Below are positions 33,270-42,367 of a stretch of 64,000 nt of DNA, one piece after another. Numbering within the stretch: position 1 is the stretch's first letter; each line of letters begins with the position of its first letter. Below the pieces are notes generated by a model. That model saw only the letters and a program-made list of their open reading frames with translations, was not told the DNA's origin and searched no databases. The translations under genes were made by a program, and so were the position numbers. Source of the DNA: CBDUZS01 sp965371785 (GTDB taxonomy: Bacteria > Fermentibacterota > Fermentibacteria > Fermentibacterales > JCC-6); the NCBI GenBank assembly GCA_965371785.1, contig CBDUZS010000001.1, forward strand, positions 1 to 64,000, given 5' to 3'.

Positions 33270-35054
33270 ATGCCAGGACCGATCCTGATCCAGCTTCCGC
33301 TCAATACGGGAGCACCGGTGGAACCCACAGGAAACGTACCCCTTGCTGGAGCCTATCTATCGTCTGCGGCAGGCCTGCCGGTGCATTCAGTACTTCCGCA
33401 GGAGAAGACCGACATTCTCGGTGATCGAGCCATTGTCGATGAGATTCTTTCGAGAGATCCTTCGGCAGCCGGATTCACACTCTACTCATGGAATGCTGAA
33501 AGAAGCCTCTACATCGCGGGGAAACTCAGGGAGCGGCTGCCTGACCTTCTGACAGTCGCAGGTGGCCCCGAAGTTTTTCGGGACAACGGCTGGTTGATCA
33601 GCGACGATCGAATAGGTCTGTTCGTATCCGGCGAAGGCGAATCCGTTGCGGAAAGAGTTCTCGCGGGAGACATCGACATTCCGGCTGACCGGTTCATCTC
33701 CGCAGGCAGCTGCAGCGATCCACCGGGGAAATGGCCCAATCCCTACCTTTCCGGGCACCTCGACCCTCGCAGCGGCGGTTCGGTCTACATGGAGACGATC
33801 AGGGGTTGTTCGAGTTCCTGCATCTACTGCTCCTACAGAAGGATTTCACCGGTACCCAGAAGGATGGGTTACGATGAAGCGCTGATGCTGCTCGGAGAGC
33901 TGAAGAAGCAGGGCGCTGCCGAAATCGTCTTCCTCGACCCGACGTTCAACGGAAGAGACGATCTCCTTCCTCTGCTGGACGGCATGTCCTCACTAGAGCT
34001 CACATGCTGGGGAGAGATGAGGGGTGAGCTCATAGACGGAGAAACCGCCAGAAGAATAAGGCATGCAGGTTTCACTGCCGTCGAAATCGGTATCCAGTCA
34101 TTGACGGGTGAACTTTCGGGAAGCATCGGGCGCGGTGGTGATCCCCTCATGGCAATGGAGGGAGCATTGCACCTGAGAGATGCAGGAGTTGAACCGGTGA
34201 TGGATCTGATCCTCGGCCTGCCCGGTGAAACTCCCGCACAGTCGATTGCAGGCGCTTCTGCGTTGAAGACCTCAGGGCTGCATTCCTCTCTCCAGGTGTT
34301 CATTCTATCCCTTCTGCCGGGTACTGAGATCAGAGCCCGAGCGGCTGAATACGGAATCAGCTTCATGGATAGGCCGCCTTACTACGTTCTCTCGCTGCCG
34401 GATATCTCGAGCAGTGATCTTCTATCTGCAAGAGAGGCAATGGCAGACGTGGTTGGTTTCGATCTCGACCTCCAGACCCGTCCGCTCCTGTTCGATGACT
34501 GGCCTGGAACCGAAAGGTTCGACCTGAGCCGTCCACAGGATCTCCCGGAACCACCCTCCTTCAGACACGGTTCCCTGGTTCTGAGTTCGGATGACTTCTG
34601 GAAGCACAGGTATGAGCTGATTCGTCATGTGACGAGAAGGCGTAATGCAGACCCGTTCTGTGTTCTCGATCTCGTTCTTCGACCGGAACGGGAATTTCCC
34701 CTTGACGTGATAGACATTATCGGGAAACTGGACGTTGCGGTTGATCACGCCGGGAGAGCGGCCGAGTTCCTTGAAAGGCAGGGAAATCTCCGTGTATCCG
34801 TTCTTCTGGAAGACTATGCAGGTTTCGATCAGGACTGGTTAGAAGAGCTCTCGTCGGTCTGCAGAGTGGTAGTCGATGTGCGCGAACCGGACGATCTGCC
34901 CGAAGAGCTCTGGAAGAAGAACATCTCCATAAGGCTTCCGGGCGAGTGGGACGCCGCGAACCTCTCCGGCAGTGTACCCTACACCGATCAGGTCTTCTTC
35001 AAATCCCAGGAGATGGAGACCGTCTGGAGCAGGGATATTCTGGGGCTGTCCTGA
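33270..35054 (+). CDS. Radical SAM protein with N-terminal B12-binding-type domain
   Basis: This is a 594-residue cytoplasmic protein. Residues ~1-130 have the Rossmann-like cobalamin-binding arrangement (NVPLAGAYLSS, AAGFTLYSWNAERSLYIAG, VAGGPEVF). The radical SAM domain has the cluster motif CSSSCIYCSYRR (C-x3-C-x2-C) near residue 181, EIVFLDPTFNG, VEIGIQSLTG and MDLILGLPGETPAQ. A C-terminal region (~430-594) of unclear fold carries no obvious metal site. Related proteins methylate or rearrange unactivated carbons; the product here is unknown. Its operon neighbours give no strong hint. A bidirectional terminator follows at 35071-35115. Confidence 0.87.
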   Translation: MPGPILIQLPLNTGAPVEPTGNVPLAGAYLSSAAGLPVHSVLPQEKTDILGDRAIVDEILSRDPSAAGFTLYSWNAERSLYIAGKLRERLPDLLTVAGGPEVFRDNGWLISDDRIGLFVSGEGESVAERVLAGDIDIPADRFISAGSCSDPPGKWPNPYLSGHLDPRSGGSVYMETIRGCSSSCIYCSYRRISPVPRRMGYDEALMLLGELKKQGAAEIVFLDPTFNGRDDLLPLLDGMSSLELTCWGEMRGELIDGETARRIRHAGFTAVEIGIQSLTGELSGSIGRGGDPLMAMEGALHLRDAGVEPVMDLILGLPGETPAQSIAGASALKTSGLHSSLQVFILSLLPGTEIRARAAEYGISFMDRPPYYVLSLPDISSSDLLSAREAMADVVGFDLDLQTRPLLFDDWPGTERFDLSRPQDLPEPPSFRHGSLVLSSDDFWKHRYELIRHVTRRRNADPFCVLDLVLRPEREFPLDVIDIIGKLDVAVDHAGRAAEFLERQGNLRVSVLLEDYAGFDQDWLEELSSVCRVVVDVREPDDLPEELWKKNISIRLPGEWDAANLSGSVPYTDQVFFKSQEMETVWSRDILGLS

Positions 35055-35070
35055 GAACTGGATACAGAAG

Positions 35071-35115
35071 CATCGTGAAGGGGGAAGGCATTACACCTTC
35101 CCCCTTCAAACGATG
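35071..35115. terminator. Bidirectional terminator between converging genes
   Basis: GAAGGGGGAAGG (35077-35088) and CCTTCCCCCTTC (35096-35107) form a perfect 12-bp stem with a 7-base loop. It is extended outside by CATCGT/ACGATG (35071-35076 and 35110-35115) across a two-base bulge. It lies between the convergent radical SAM and gingipain-like genes and can end both transcripts. There is no long T-run on either side. Confidence 0.8.
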
Positions 35116-35126
35116 TCGGATCCTCT

Positions 35127-37532
35127 CTACCGGAGAACCATCACAGAGGAAGTTCCCGAGAAGCCGGCCGTCGACAGACGCAGGTGATAGATCCCCGCAG
35201 GAACGATATCTCCGTTGCCGTCGGTGAGGTCCCATACGAGACTGTGGGCTCCGGGCTGGAGATCTGCATCGAGAAGTGTCCCGATCTTCCTGCCAAGAAG
35301 GTCGAACACGTCCACTGTAACAGCGGAAGGTGCCGCGATACTGAAATCCAGAACGGCCGTGGTGTACGCGGGGCTCGGGTGGACCGGGCTCAACCCGCTG
35401 ACGGGCTGAAGCGGTGTCTGCGTATCCTCGACAGCCACACCGTTCACCGTAATGGATCCCTGGTACGTGTGGAAATTGCGTGCCCACACGGTGACGTCTA
35501 TGGTTCCGGTGGTCAGCGGTTCCACGTAGATGTTCACCTGGCCGGTACCGTCAGTCGTGTCGACTTCGTAGATCTCACCTGTCTGCCAGTCACCCTTCTG
35601 CAGACATACTCTGGCGTTCTGCACAGGTGCCCTGCCGTCGGTGACGGTAACCAGAATCGTTGTTGCTCCGTTTATCGAGGAAACATGGCTGACCGACAAT
35701 TCGGCTGCTTCCTCGGTCCAGATCGGAAGCTCGGGATCACCGAACAGATTGTATTCCTTTATCGCCCAGTCGGAGTAGATGCTCTCCGGCGGGCAGTAGT
35801 AATCCATGCTGGTGCCGTGTGCTATTCCGAGGTTGAAGATATCCGTTTCCCAGTGATCCTGGTAGAAGCGAATGCAGAGCATCTCGCTCGGTCCTTTGCA
35901 GGCGCCTGCGAAATTTCCCCAGCCGGATCGGCTGTTGAAGCATCCGAAACCTCCACCGTTGGGTGAAGCGAGCCATGCATCGGCACAGCATTCGTAACCA
36001 TCCAGCTGACCAATGTTGCATGCTATCGACTGCCACAGTGCGGGAAGGCCCCCGTCAGCGATATTGGTCTGTGCCATTATCATGGCAGTTGTGTAACTGC
36101 TTCCCCCGGATGTCCACATCGAGGTCTGGCTGCCGTGGCTGGCATGGTATACGTGGTTTGGGCCGGCATTTATCATCGCGACGGTGATGGCGGCACTGTT
36201 GGTTCCCGTGGACTCGTAGCACTTCTCCTCTTCCCAATCGATACCAGGGACAAAGGTCGATATGGATTCCGCGCTTGCGCTGCCGGGAATGTAGGGTGAA
36301 GACCAGAGGATCCCCGTCGTGTACCCAATTCTGAGTTCGATGGGAGCGGTCTCGAAATAGTCCACCGACTGGATACCCTCGTAGATGAAAACCTTGTCGA
36401 CGAAAAGGTCGGCTTCGGAAGCGGAGTTGACGCTTGCCCTGCCCACCCAGAGATCGGGATGGTAGTCGACCTGGTCCCATCCTCCTGGCTGAGGGTACTG
36501 GTAGGGGTAGGGTACTTCGCCCCACACGGTGTTTCCGTTGGCATTCCACAGGTCTGCGCCTGGAGCGGTGTCGTTGATATCAGCGAAGTAGAGATCGGAC
36601 GGGGCTATGGTCGAGTAGCTGGCCGATCCGACGAGCATGGCATCACGGCACTCCACCTTGTCGTCGTCGCCGAATATCAGTACGTAATCGGCGCCCTCGT
36701 CTCTGCAGTCCGTGAGGAAGGCTCTCATCTCCTGCTGGAGATCGGCACATGTGTACTGGGATTGTACCCATGTAGTCGTGTAGACGTTTGCCGGGATGCC
36801 CTTCGAAGTCTTCCAGTCCGCCAGTTCCTGCGCCTGAGTCTCGTAGTCCGGGCTGGTGATGATCACGTACTGTCCCCAGACGAGATCTTTCGGCTCGACA
36901 AGCATCGCTCCGGATGCGGAGACTCCCTCGGGGTTGACCACAAGCCTTCTTGCTATCTCCATTGCCTGTTCTTCACTTGCCGCAGTTCGTCTGAGGACCA
37001 GCCGGACCGATGGATCGTCCTCGTATACGATCTTCAAAGTCATGCTCTCGAGAACCTGCAGACTCCTGCTGGCTGGATTCCATCTTACCGGGTGAACGGC
37101 GATGTACGCCATCGGTATGCCCCAGTACACACTGGAGCTGAATAAATCTGCTCTGCTCGAAGGAAAGAAGGTGTCGCGGCTGTAGATATGCTCGTCCGGC
37201 AGAGCCTGAACGTAGTCCATCTCAACCGAAATGGGCACCGGCTCGTTTGCGGGCATAATGTCATAGCCCCCGAAGAGGGTACCGTAGTCCGCGTCGATGA
37301 CTTCGATTGCAGTTGCCCTGCATCCCGTGGGAAGAGCCACCCGTATCGGCATGATCGGAAGGCATGGGGCTCCTTCGGTGTTGATGGCCGGCAGGCCATC
37401 AATAACAACGGCTGTGTACACACCTTCATCGACAAGACAGACCTCTGAACCATCGAATGGGACCGTTACAATCAATTCACCTGACAGGGAGACGGATGCA
37501 ATACAAAGGAGAACTGTAAACACTCTGAGCAT
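35127..37532 (-). CDS. Gingipain-like C25 cysteine protease, secreted, with C-terminal sorting module
   Basis: This is an 801-residue secreted protease. The signal peptide is residues 1-17. A C25 propeptide (~20-200; INTEGAPCLPIMPIRVALP) precedes the catalytic domain (~220-590; YVIITSPDYETQAQELADWK, DYVLIFGDDDKVECRD). The catalytic-type His is in YHASHGSQTS near residue 466 and the Cys is in SIACNIGQLDG near residue 504. An Ig-like domain (~600-690) and a type IX-like sorting module (~715-801; VHPSPAYTTAVLDF, GIYHLRLSTAG) follow. This is the RgpB/Kgp layout rather than the PorU layout, so it is more likely cargo of the export system than its sortase. It probably degrades external protein. It is monocistronic, with a palindrome in its upstream region. 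Confidence 0.9.
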   Translation of the reverse strand: MLRVFTVLLCIASVSLSGELIVTVPFDGSEVCLVDEGVYTAVVIDGLPAINTEGAPCLPIMPIRVALPTGCRATAIEVIDADYGTLFGGYDIMPANEPVPISVEMDYVQALPDEHIYSRDTFFPSSRADLFSSSVYWGIPMAYIAVHPVRWNPASRSLQVLESMTLKIVYEDDPSVRLVLRRTAASEEQAMEIARRLVVNPEGVSASGAMLVEPKDLVWGQYVIITSPDYETQAQELADWKTSKGIPANVYTTTWVQSQYTCADLQQEMRAFLTDCRDEGADYVLIFGDDDKVECRDAMLVGSASYSTIAPSDLYFADINDTAPGADLWNANGNTVWGEVPYPYQYPQPGGWDQVDYHPDLWVGRASVNSASEADLFVDKVFIYEGIQSVDYFETAPIELRIGYTTGILWSSPYIPGSASAESISTFVPGIDWEEEKCYESTGTNSAAITVAMINAGPNHVYHASHGSQTSMWTSGGSSYTTAMIMAQTNIADGGLPALWQSIACNIGQLDGYECCADAWLASPNGGGFGCFNSRSGWGNFAGACKGPSEMLCIRFYQDHWETDIFNLGIAHGTSMDYYCPPESIYSDWAIKEYNLFGDPELPIWTEEAAELSVSHVSSINGATTILVTVTDGRAPVQNARVCLQKGDWQTGEIYEVDTTDGTGQVNIYVEPLTTGTIDVTVWARNFHTYQGSITVNGVAVEDTQTPLQPVSGLSPVHPSPAYTTAVLDFSIAAPSAVTVDVFDLLGRKIGTLLDADLQPGAHSLVWDLTDGNGDIVPAGIYHLRLSTAGFSGTSSVMVLR

Positions 37533-37604
37533 CAGTTCTTCCTCCTTCCACAGAACTATTATGTGTTTCGTGGGGCAGGTACAAACACGCTAATGGTTGA
37601 TCTG

Positions 37605-37617
37605 ATGTAAATTACAT
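37605..37617. promoter_or_regulatory. Perfect palindrome upstream of the gingipain-like gene
   Basis: ATGTAAATTACAT is a 13-base perfect palindrome 73 bases upstream of the protease ATG, in the 201-base gap after korC. It is AT-rich and lies in a likely promoter region (TTGCGA 17 bases before TATGTA, read leftward, overlaps it), so it may be an operator. The rest of the gap shows only a small GC hairpin near 37640-37655. Confidence 0.4.
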
Positions 37618-37733
37618 AAGCCATCCATGTTTGCATCGCAAGCCTGGAGGCTGGATGTATCTCACGTATCTACCTGGTTGTCGTACGACTACGGATCTTA
37701 TCGATGATATTTCACTGGCGGTGGAAGTCCTGC

Positions 37734-38351
37734 TCAGCTGTGGTTATTCGATTTCCTGAGCGCGTCGGGTACCGGCTGCTTCCTGTCGTACACAAGCGGA
37801 GCCCTTCCCTCTTCGACGTGCAGGATTTCCCTGCCCTCTCGGTGCCCGTGCTCAAAGGCTTTCAGGTTCTTCTTGATGAACCTTTGGGGAACGGTTTCCG
37901 TAATCGAGCTGGTCCATGATTCCAGATTGAAGTACCGCGTCAGTGCGGCAAGCATCCCGAGAGCCATGAGGTTGGCCATCAACGGGGTGTCGAAGAGTTC
38001 AATCGACTTTGCCGTAAAAGGATACTCGTAGACTTTGCCCATGGGAAGCTGGTCGATGAAAGTAGAGTCCACCAGTATGATTCCACTTTCCTTGACGTTC
38101 CCGCTGAATTTGTCGGCACTCTCCTGGTTCAGAGCCAGAAGAACATCCAGTTCCCTGCAGTTCGGAAAGAGGATCTCTCTCCTGGATATTATGATATCCG
38201 TTTTGCTCGAACCTCCGCGTGCTTCCGGACCGTAACTCTGGGTCTGGCAGACGTTGTAGTCCTCCTTTATGGCAACCAGCGAGAAGATTCGCCCGGCCAG
38301 CCCCAATCCCTGGCCGCCTGATCCGGAAAGCCTTATCTCGGAGTACTTCAT
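37734..38351 (-). CDS. korC: 2-oxoacid:ferredoxin oxidoreductase, gamma subunit
   Basis: This is a 205-residue gamma subunit of the 2-oxoacid (probably 2-oxoglutarate):ferredoxin oxidoreductase. LSGSGGQGLGLAGRIFS is near the N-terminus, followed by TQSYGPEARGGSSKTDIIIS, both highly characteristic. It is the last gene of korDABC; its ATG overlaps the korB stop by four bases. The complex oxidatively decarboxylates a 2-oxoacid to the acyl-CoA with ferredoxin as acceptor, or runs in reverse. The 2-oxoglutarate assignment rests on the D-A-B-C gene order and subunit sizes and is likely but not proved. Confidence 0.93.
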   Translation of the reverse strand: MKYSEIRLSGSGGQGLGLAGRIFSLVAIKEDYNVCQTQSYGPEARGGSSKTDIIISRREILFPNCRELDVLLALNQESADKFSGNVKESGIILVDSTFIDQLPMGKVYEYPFTAKSIELFDTPLMANLMALGMLAALTRYFNLESWTSSITETVPQRFIKKNLKAFEHGHREGREILHVEEGRAPLVYDRKQPVPDALRKSNNHS

Positions 38352-39187
38352 TTTGCCGCCCCCGCTCTGGCCTTCTCGCAGAGTTCGTCGTAACGCTCCA
38401 GGTAACTGGGTACATCTCTGTTCACGAAGATACCCCTCACCGTTTTTCCCCTGGTTTTCTCGGGAGGCAGCTTCTCAGCCTGTTTCATGTTAACAGTCGT
38501 GTCCCTGAGAAGCTCCATCATTGCGACCGCATCTCCCTGTCTGTTTGCCCTGCCGTAATTCGTCGGGCATGGGGCAAGAGCCTCGACCACGCTGAAGCCT
38601 TTCTTCTCGAAGGCCTGTTTGATGAGCTTGTCCAGCTCCATCACATGATACACCGTTCCCCTTGCCACGAAACTGGCACCGGCGCCCTTCATGAGCTCAC
38701 AGATATCGAAGACGGGTTCAATCATTCCGTAAGGGGTCGTTGACGTTTTCATGTTGGGAGGAGTGGTTGGAGAGAATTGGCCTCCCGTCATTCCGTAGTT
38801 GTTGTTGTTCACGATTATAGCGGTGATATCGATATTACGCCTTGCAGCGTGGATGATGTGATTCCCACCGATAGCAAGCGCATCGCCATCACCCATGACA
38901 GCCATCACCTGCAGATCGGGGTTCGCCATCTTTGCTCCCGTGCCAAAGGCAAGAGCTCTCCCGTGAGTGGTGTGGAGGGTGTTGAAATCAACGTATACCG
39001 GCATTCTGGATGTGCATCCAATACCGGAAACCATCAGGATATCGTTCAGCTCCCACTTGAGTGAGTCTATCGCCCGGATGATGGAGCCGAGCACTATTCC
39101 TATTCCACACCCGGAACACCAGACATGGGGAAATCTCTTTCTGTGTCTGAGGTACTTGTATTCGTCGGGGAGTCTGGAGGCCATCAC
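38348..39187 (-). CDS. korB: 2-oxoacid:ferredoxin oxidoreductase, beta subunit (TPP-binding)
   Basis: This is a 279-residue beta subunit that holds thiamine diphosphate and an iron-sulfur site. FPHVWCSGCGIGIVLGSIIR near residue 19 supplies Cys residues. The TPP motif runs from GDGDALAIGG to NNNNYGMTGGQFSPTTP. The order and overlaps (ATGA with korA and with korC) show translation as one unit. The thiL gene in this window makes its cofactor. Confidence 0.95.
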   Translation of the reverse strand: MMASRLPDEYKYLRHRKRFPHVWCSGCGIGIVLGSIIRAIDSLKWELNDILMVSGIGCTSRMPVYVDFNTLHTTHGRALAFGTGAKMANPDLQVMAVMGDGDALAIGGNHIIHAARRNIDITAIIVNNNNYGMTGGQFSPTTPPNMKTSTTPYGMIEPVFDICELMKGAGASFVARGTVYHVMELDKLIKQAFEKKGFSVVEALAPCPTNYGRANRQGDAVAMMELLRDTTVNMKQAEKLPPEKTRGKTVRGIFVNRDVPSYLERYDELCEKARAGAAK

Positions 39188-40326
39188 ATCACCTCCAGTA
39201 CTTTGGCTACGATCTCCTCAGGTGTGATCTCGTACCCATCCACCCTGTGAAGTGGTACGACCCTGACGCTGTCGACGGTCATCCTCTCCACCTCGTGTAT
39301 CATCTGTCCCTGGTTGAGTTCGGCTACGATAAGGACGTCCTTGTCGTCCAGCATCTCTTTGGCCTTCCGATCGGGGAAAGGCCAGAGCGTGACCGGTCTG
39401 AAGACGCCCACCTTTTTCCTCTTCCTCGACAGGATCTCCTGTGCGGCCAGTGCGGAACGGTATACGGACCCGTAAGCGAATATCACTACTCTGCTTCCCT
39501 CTATTCCGTGAGCCATGACATCTTCGAAGGCATCGAGCCTCCGTGTGATCTTGTGCTTTATCCTCACCATCTTGGCATTGACCTCGTCAACCTTCCTGGT
39601 TGGAAATCCGTATGGATCATGCATGAGCCCCGTAACGTGGAACCTGTAGCCCGAGCCGTAGCTCGCCATCGGGGAAACACCAGAGGCCGTGGGATGGTAA
39701 TGCTCGTACCACTCGACTGGAACATCAGGTTCAAGGCGGTGTCTTACTATCACATCCTCCCTGCTGGGGAAGGTGATTCGCTCTCTCATGTGACCGATGA
39801 TCTCGTCCGGCATCAGGATGACAGGTGTTCTGAATTCCTCGGACAGGTTGAATGCCCTTACCGTGAGTTCGAAACACTCTCGAACGTTGCAGGGAATAAG
39901 GACGATAACGGGATGATCACCATGTGTGCCCCATCTCGCCTGCATGACGTCTCCCTGAGATGCCTGGGTTGGAAGACCGGTCGATGGCCCCCCCCTCATG
40001 ACGTTGACCAGAACAAGAGGAACCTCGGTAAGGCAGGCGTATCCGAGACCTTCCTGCATGAGGCTGAAGCCGGGACCGCTAGTGGCGGTCATGACCTTTG
40101 CTCCCGCCAGACTGGCTCCGATGAGAGCACTGATACTCGCGATCTCATCCTCCATCTGGATCCACTTCTTGCCCTTGAGAGGAAGATACTTCGCAAGGAA
40201 TTCGGCAATCTCGGTGGATGGTGTAATAGGATACCCGGCAAAGAAGTCAATCCCCGCAGCGACGGCACCAAGAGCTACGGCTTCATTACCCTGAACAAGC
40301 CTTGTTTCACCCCATGGAACTATCAC
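39184..40326 (-). CDS. korA: 2-oxoacid:ferredoxin oxidoreductase, alpha subunit
   Basis: This is a 380-residue alpha subunit (pyrimidine-binding and transketolase-like domains). VQGNEAVALGAVAAGIDFFA with GYPITPSTEIAEFLA is the N-terminal signature. MEDEIASISALIGASLAG, TSGPGFSLMQEGLGYA and GGPSTGLPTQASQGDVMQAR are typical of KorA/VorB-type alpha subunits. The length without a fused gamma domain fits the separate korC. It overlaps korD and korB by four bases each. Confidence 0.95.
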   Translation of the reverse strand: MIVPWGETRLVQGNEAVALGAVAAGIDFFAGYPITPSTEIAEFLAKYLPLKGKKWIQMEDEIASISALIGASLAGAKVMTATSGPGFSLMQEGLGYACLTEVPLVLVNVMRGGPSTGLPTQASQGDVMQARWGTHGDHPVIVLIPCNVRECFELTVRAFNLSEEFRTPVILMPDEIIGHMRERITFPSREDVIVRHRLEPDVPVEWYEHYHPTASGVSPMASYGSGYRFHVTGLMHDPYGFPTRKVDEVNAKMVRIKHKITRRLDAFEDVMAHGIEGSRVVIFAYGSVYRSALAAQEILSRKRKKVGVFRPVTLWPFPDRKAKEMLDDKDVLIVAELNQGQMIHEVERMTVDSVRVVPLHRVDGYEITPEEIVAKVLEVM

Positions 40327-40643
40327 AGGCCATCACCCTCTTCCGTGGACTGGATTCCTGTGTCGGGATCTTCCTCCTCGTGATTCCTGTCGCACTCGAT
40401 TACGGAAATCGCAAGGTCAGGACAGCGTCTTGCACACAGGAAGCATCGAATGCAATTCTCCTCGTGTACAACATGAGCCTTCTGGTCATTCCCCATCTCC
40501 AGAACCTGCTTGGGGCAGAAAGCAACGCAGATCCTGCAACCTTTGCACCACTCCGAGAAGATATGAACCGCAGGCTCGGAGCATTTATCCTCTTCTTTAC
40601 CATTATCGATGGCTACTGGCGCATCTGAGGGCTTCTCAGACAT
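40323..40643 (-). CDS. korD: 2-oxoacid:ferredoxin oxidoreductase, delta (ferredoxin-like) subunit
   Basis: This is a 106-residue protein with two 4Fe-4S motifs, CKGCRICVAFCP and CIRCFLCARRCP, that passes electrons to ferredoxin. The start is the ATG at 40643 with GGAGGT nine bases upstream; a TTG at 40670 in the same frame has no site. It is the first gene of korDABC and is coupled to korA by ATGA. The short acidic tail (EEEDPDTGIQSTEEGDGL) is not part of the fold. Confidence 0.93.
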   Translation of the reverse strand: MSEKPSDAPVAIDNGKEEDKCSEPAVHIFSEWCKGCRICVAFCPKQVLEMGNDQKAHVVHEENCIRCFLCARRCPDLAISVIECDRNHEEEDPDTGIQSTEEGDGL

Positions 40644-40766
40644 GGAACCTACACCTCCGCTATTCCACAAAGCCTCTTAAGACTCATCCGGGTGAGCACA
40701 GACAGGGGTTCATCCGGACTCCCACCACGAATGATCCCCTGGAATGAACTCATTCCGCCCTACCAG

Positions 40767-42092
40767 TTATCCGGTTAACGGTCTCAGGACTTCGGCAATA
40801 TCAGGTTTGCCGATCTCCTGCAGATCGTACTTCACTCTGACAAAAGGCTTATTGATACTGATAATTCTACTGAGATCTATAGGAGTGGCAATGACCACGC
40901 AATCACAGTCGGCCGAGTTGATGGTCTCTTCGAGGTCCCTTATCTGCGATTCACCATAGCCCATTGCAGGCAGAACAACAACTTCTTCGACATCGGCATA
41001 AAACCGATCGAATGTCTCAACGATCGAACCGACTGCATACTGTCTCGGGTCCACGTAGTCAGCTGCGCCGAATCTCTCGGCAGCAACGTATCCGGCTCCG
41101 TACTCCATTTCACCATGGGTGAGAGTCGGGCCATCTTCGACTACGAGAACGGTGCTGCCGGTTATGAGTGACGGATTGTCAACCGAAACCGGGCTCGCGG
41201 CTTCAATAACCACCGCATCGGGATTCGCCGCCCGGACGTTTGCTCTTACCTCGTCAACATCTTCCGGGTAGGCACTATCTATCTTGTTGATCACAACAAC
41301 GTCTGCAAGCCTGAGATTTGTCTGGCCCGGATAGTAGGAAATCTCATGACCAGGCCTGTGCGGGTCGACGACGACGATCGTCAGATCCGGTTTGTAGAAA
41401 GATGTATCGTTGTTGCCGCCATCCCAGAGGATCACATCCGCTTCCTTCTCGGCTTCACGGAGGATTGCCTCGTAATCAACTCCCGCATAAACGATGATAC
41501 CCTTGCAGATATGAGGCTCGTACTCCTCCATCTCCTCGATAGTGCAGCCATGCTTCACAAGATCTTCGATCGTTGCGAAACGCTGAACCCTCTGTTTCAC
41601 CAGGTCACCGTAAGGCATCGGGTGTCTTATGGCGACAACCTTCTTTCCGGCAGCCTGGAGAACTTCCGCGACCTTTCTCGTGGTCTGGCTCTTACCGCAT
41701 CCCGTGCGTACAGCGCAGACCGCAACCACGGGCTTCGAACTGCTGACCATAGTGCGTTCTGCGCTCAGCATTGTGAAATCGGCTCCAGCCGCATTCACCC
41801 TGCTCACCAGCTCCATGACCGTATGATCGGAGAGATCGCTGTAGGACAGTACGCACAACTCGATCCGCTCGCCGCGAATAACATTCTCCAGATCGTCCAG
41901 AGGGATGATAGGAATACCCTCGGGATACAGGTTTCCGGCAAGCTCCGGAGGGTACTTTCTTCCATCGATATCCGGAATCTGAGTTGCAGTGAAGGCAACC
42001 ACGTGATATTTGTCGTTGTCACGGTAAACGATGTTGAAGTTGTGGAAATCGCGCCCTGCTGCGCCTAGAAGGAGTGTTCTGATCCCGCTCAT
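40767..42092 (-). CDS. Cyclic 2,3-diphosphoglycerate synthetase-like P-loop protein
   Basis: This is a 441-residue cytoplasmic protein. It opens TLLLGAAGRDFHNFNIVYRD, then has a Walker A motif CAVRTGCGKSQTTRKVAE near residue 130, IRHPMPYGDL, ILWDGGNNDTSFYKPDLTIV and VVINKIDSA. This is the family of archaeal cyclic 2,3-diphosphoglycerate synthetase (an ATP-using enzyme of thermophilic methanogens). Bacterial homologs are common but uncharacterised, so the reaction here is uncertain. The start is the ATG at 42092 with AAAGGA five bases upstream; an in-frame extension to 42197 is rejected. It precedes korD by 123 bases on the same strand and could be transcribed with it. Confidence 0.85.
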   Translation of the reverse strand: MSGIRTLLLGAAGRDFHNFNIVYRDNDKYHVVAFTATQIPDIDGRKYPPELAGNLYPEGIPIIPLDDLENVIRGERIELCVLSYSDLSDHTVMELVSRVNAAGADFTMLSAERTMVSSSKPVVAVCAVRTGCGKSQTTRKVAEVLQAAGKKVVAIRHPMPYGDLVKQRVQRFATIEDLVKHGCTIEEMEEYEPHICKGIIVYAGVDYEAILREAEKEADVILWDGGNNDTSFYKPDLTIVVVDPHRPGHEISYYPGQTNLRLADVVVINKIDSAYPEDVDEVRANVRAANPDAVVIEAASPVSVDNPSLITGSTVLVVEDGPTLTHGEMEYGAGYVAAERFGAADYVDPRQYAVGSIVETFDRFYADVEEVVVLPAMGYGESQIRDLEETINSADCDCVVIATPIDLSRIISINKPFVRVKYDLQEIGKPDIAEVLRPLTG

Positions 42093-42367
42093 TGTCGTCC
42101 TTTCCGCAAGTTGTGTATGGTCTTGCGGGAAAGCAACAGCGAGCCGATTCTGCGGCTCGGCCTCTCCCATCTGCAAATGCAAGCCCCAGGCCAGCATGTT
42201 GACCTACCCTACGCGCGATGGATGGAACCCCTGACATGGGTCAAAGGTTGGAAAACGCGTGTAAATCAGCATGAATCTCTGGAAGAATTTTCTGATTGTC
42301 AACTCGTCACCAGCACATGTATCGGAGGGGTGGAGCCTGGGCAGAAATCTCAATGATCGGGCATTTC
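42093..42367 (-). promoter_or_regulatory. Intergenic leader and putative promoter of the cDPG-synthetase-like gene
   Basis: In this 275-base gap, a perfect -35 TTGACA (42302-42297, read leftward) stands 17 bases before a poor -10 GAGATT (42279-42274). If used, the leader would be about 175 bases. A perfect 7-bp hairpin (CGAGCCG-ATTCTG-CGGCTCG, near 42149-42168) lies in that leader. There is no coding region with a ribosome site and no riboswitch I can name. Confidence 0.4.

Noticed and set aside
35127..37532. Third PorU-like sortase
   Set aside because: It has the gingipain layout (propeptide, C25, Ig, sorting module) and lacks the PorU N-terminal region seen in the other two.
39247..40383. 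Long rightward reading opposite korA (378 codons)
   Set aside because: It is an antisense shadow of korA/korD; codon pattern and family matches belong to the leftward genes, and it has no ribosome site.
41346..42068. Rightward 240-codon reading opposite the cDPG-synthetase-like gene
   Set aside because: It is a shadow of a clearly conserved P-loop protein; no family features.
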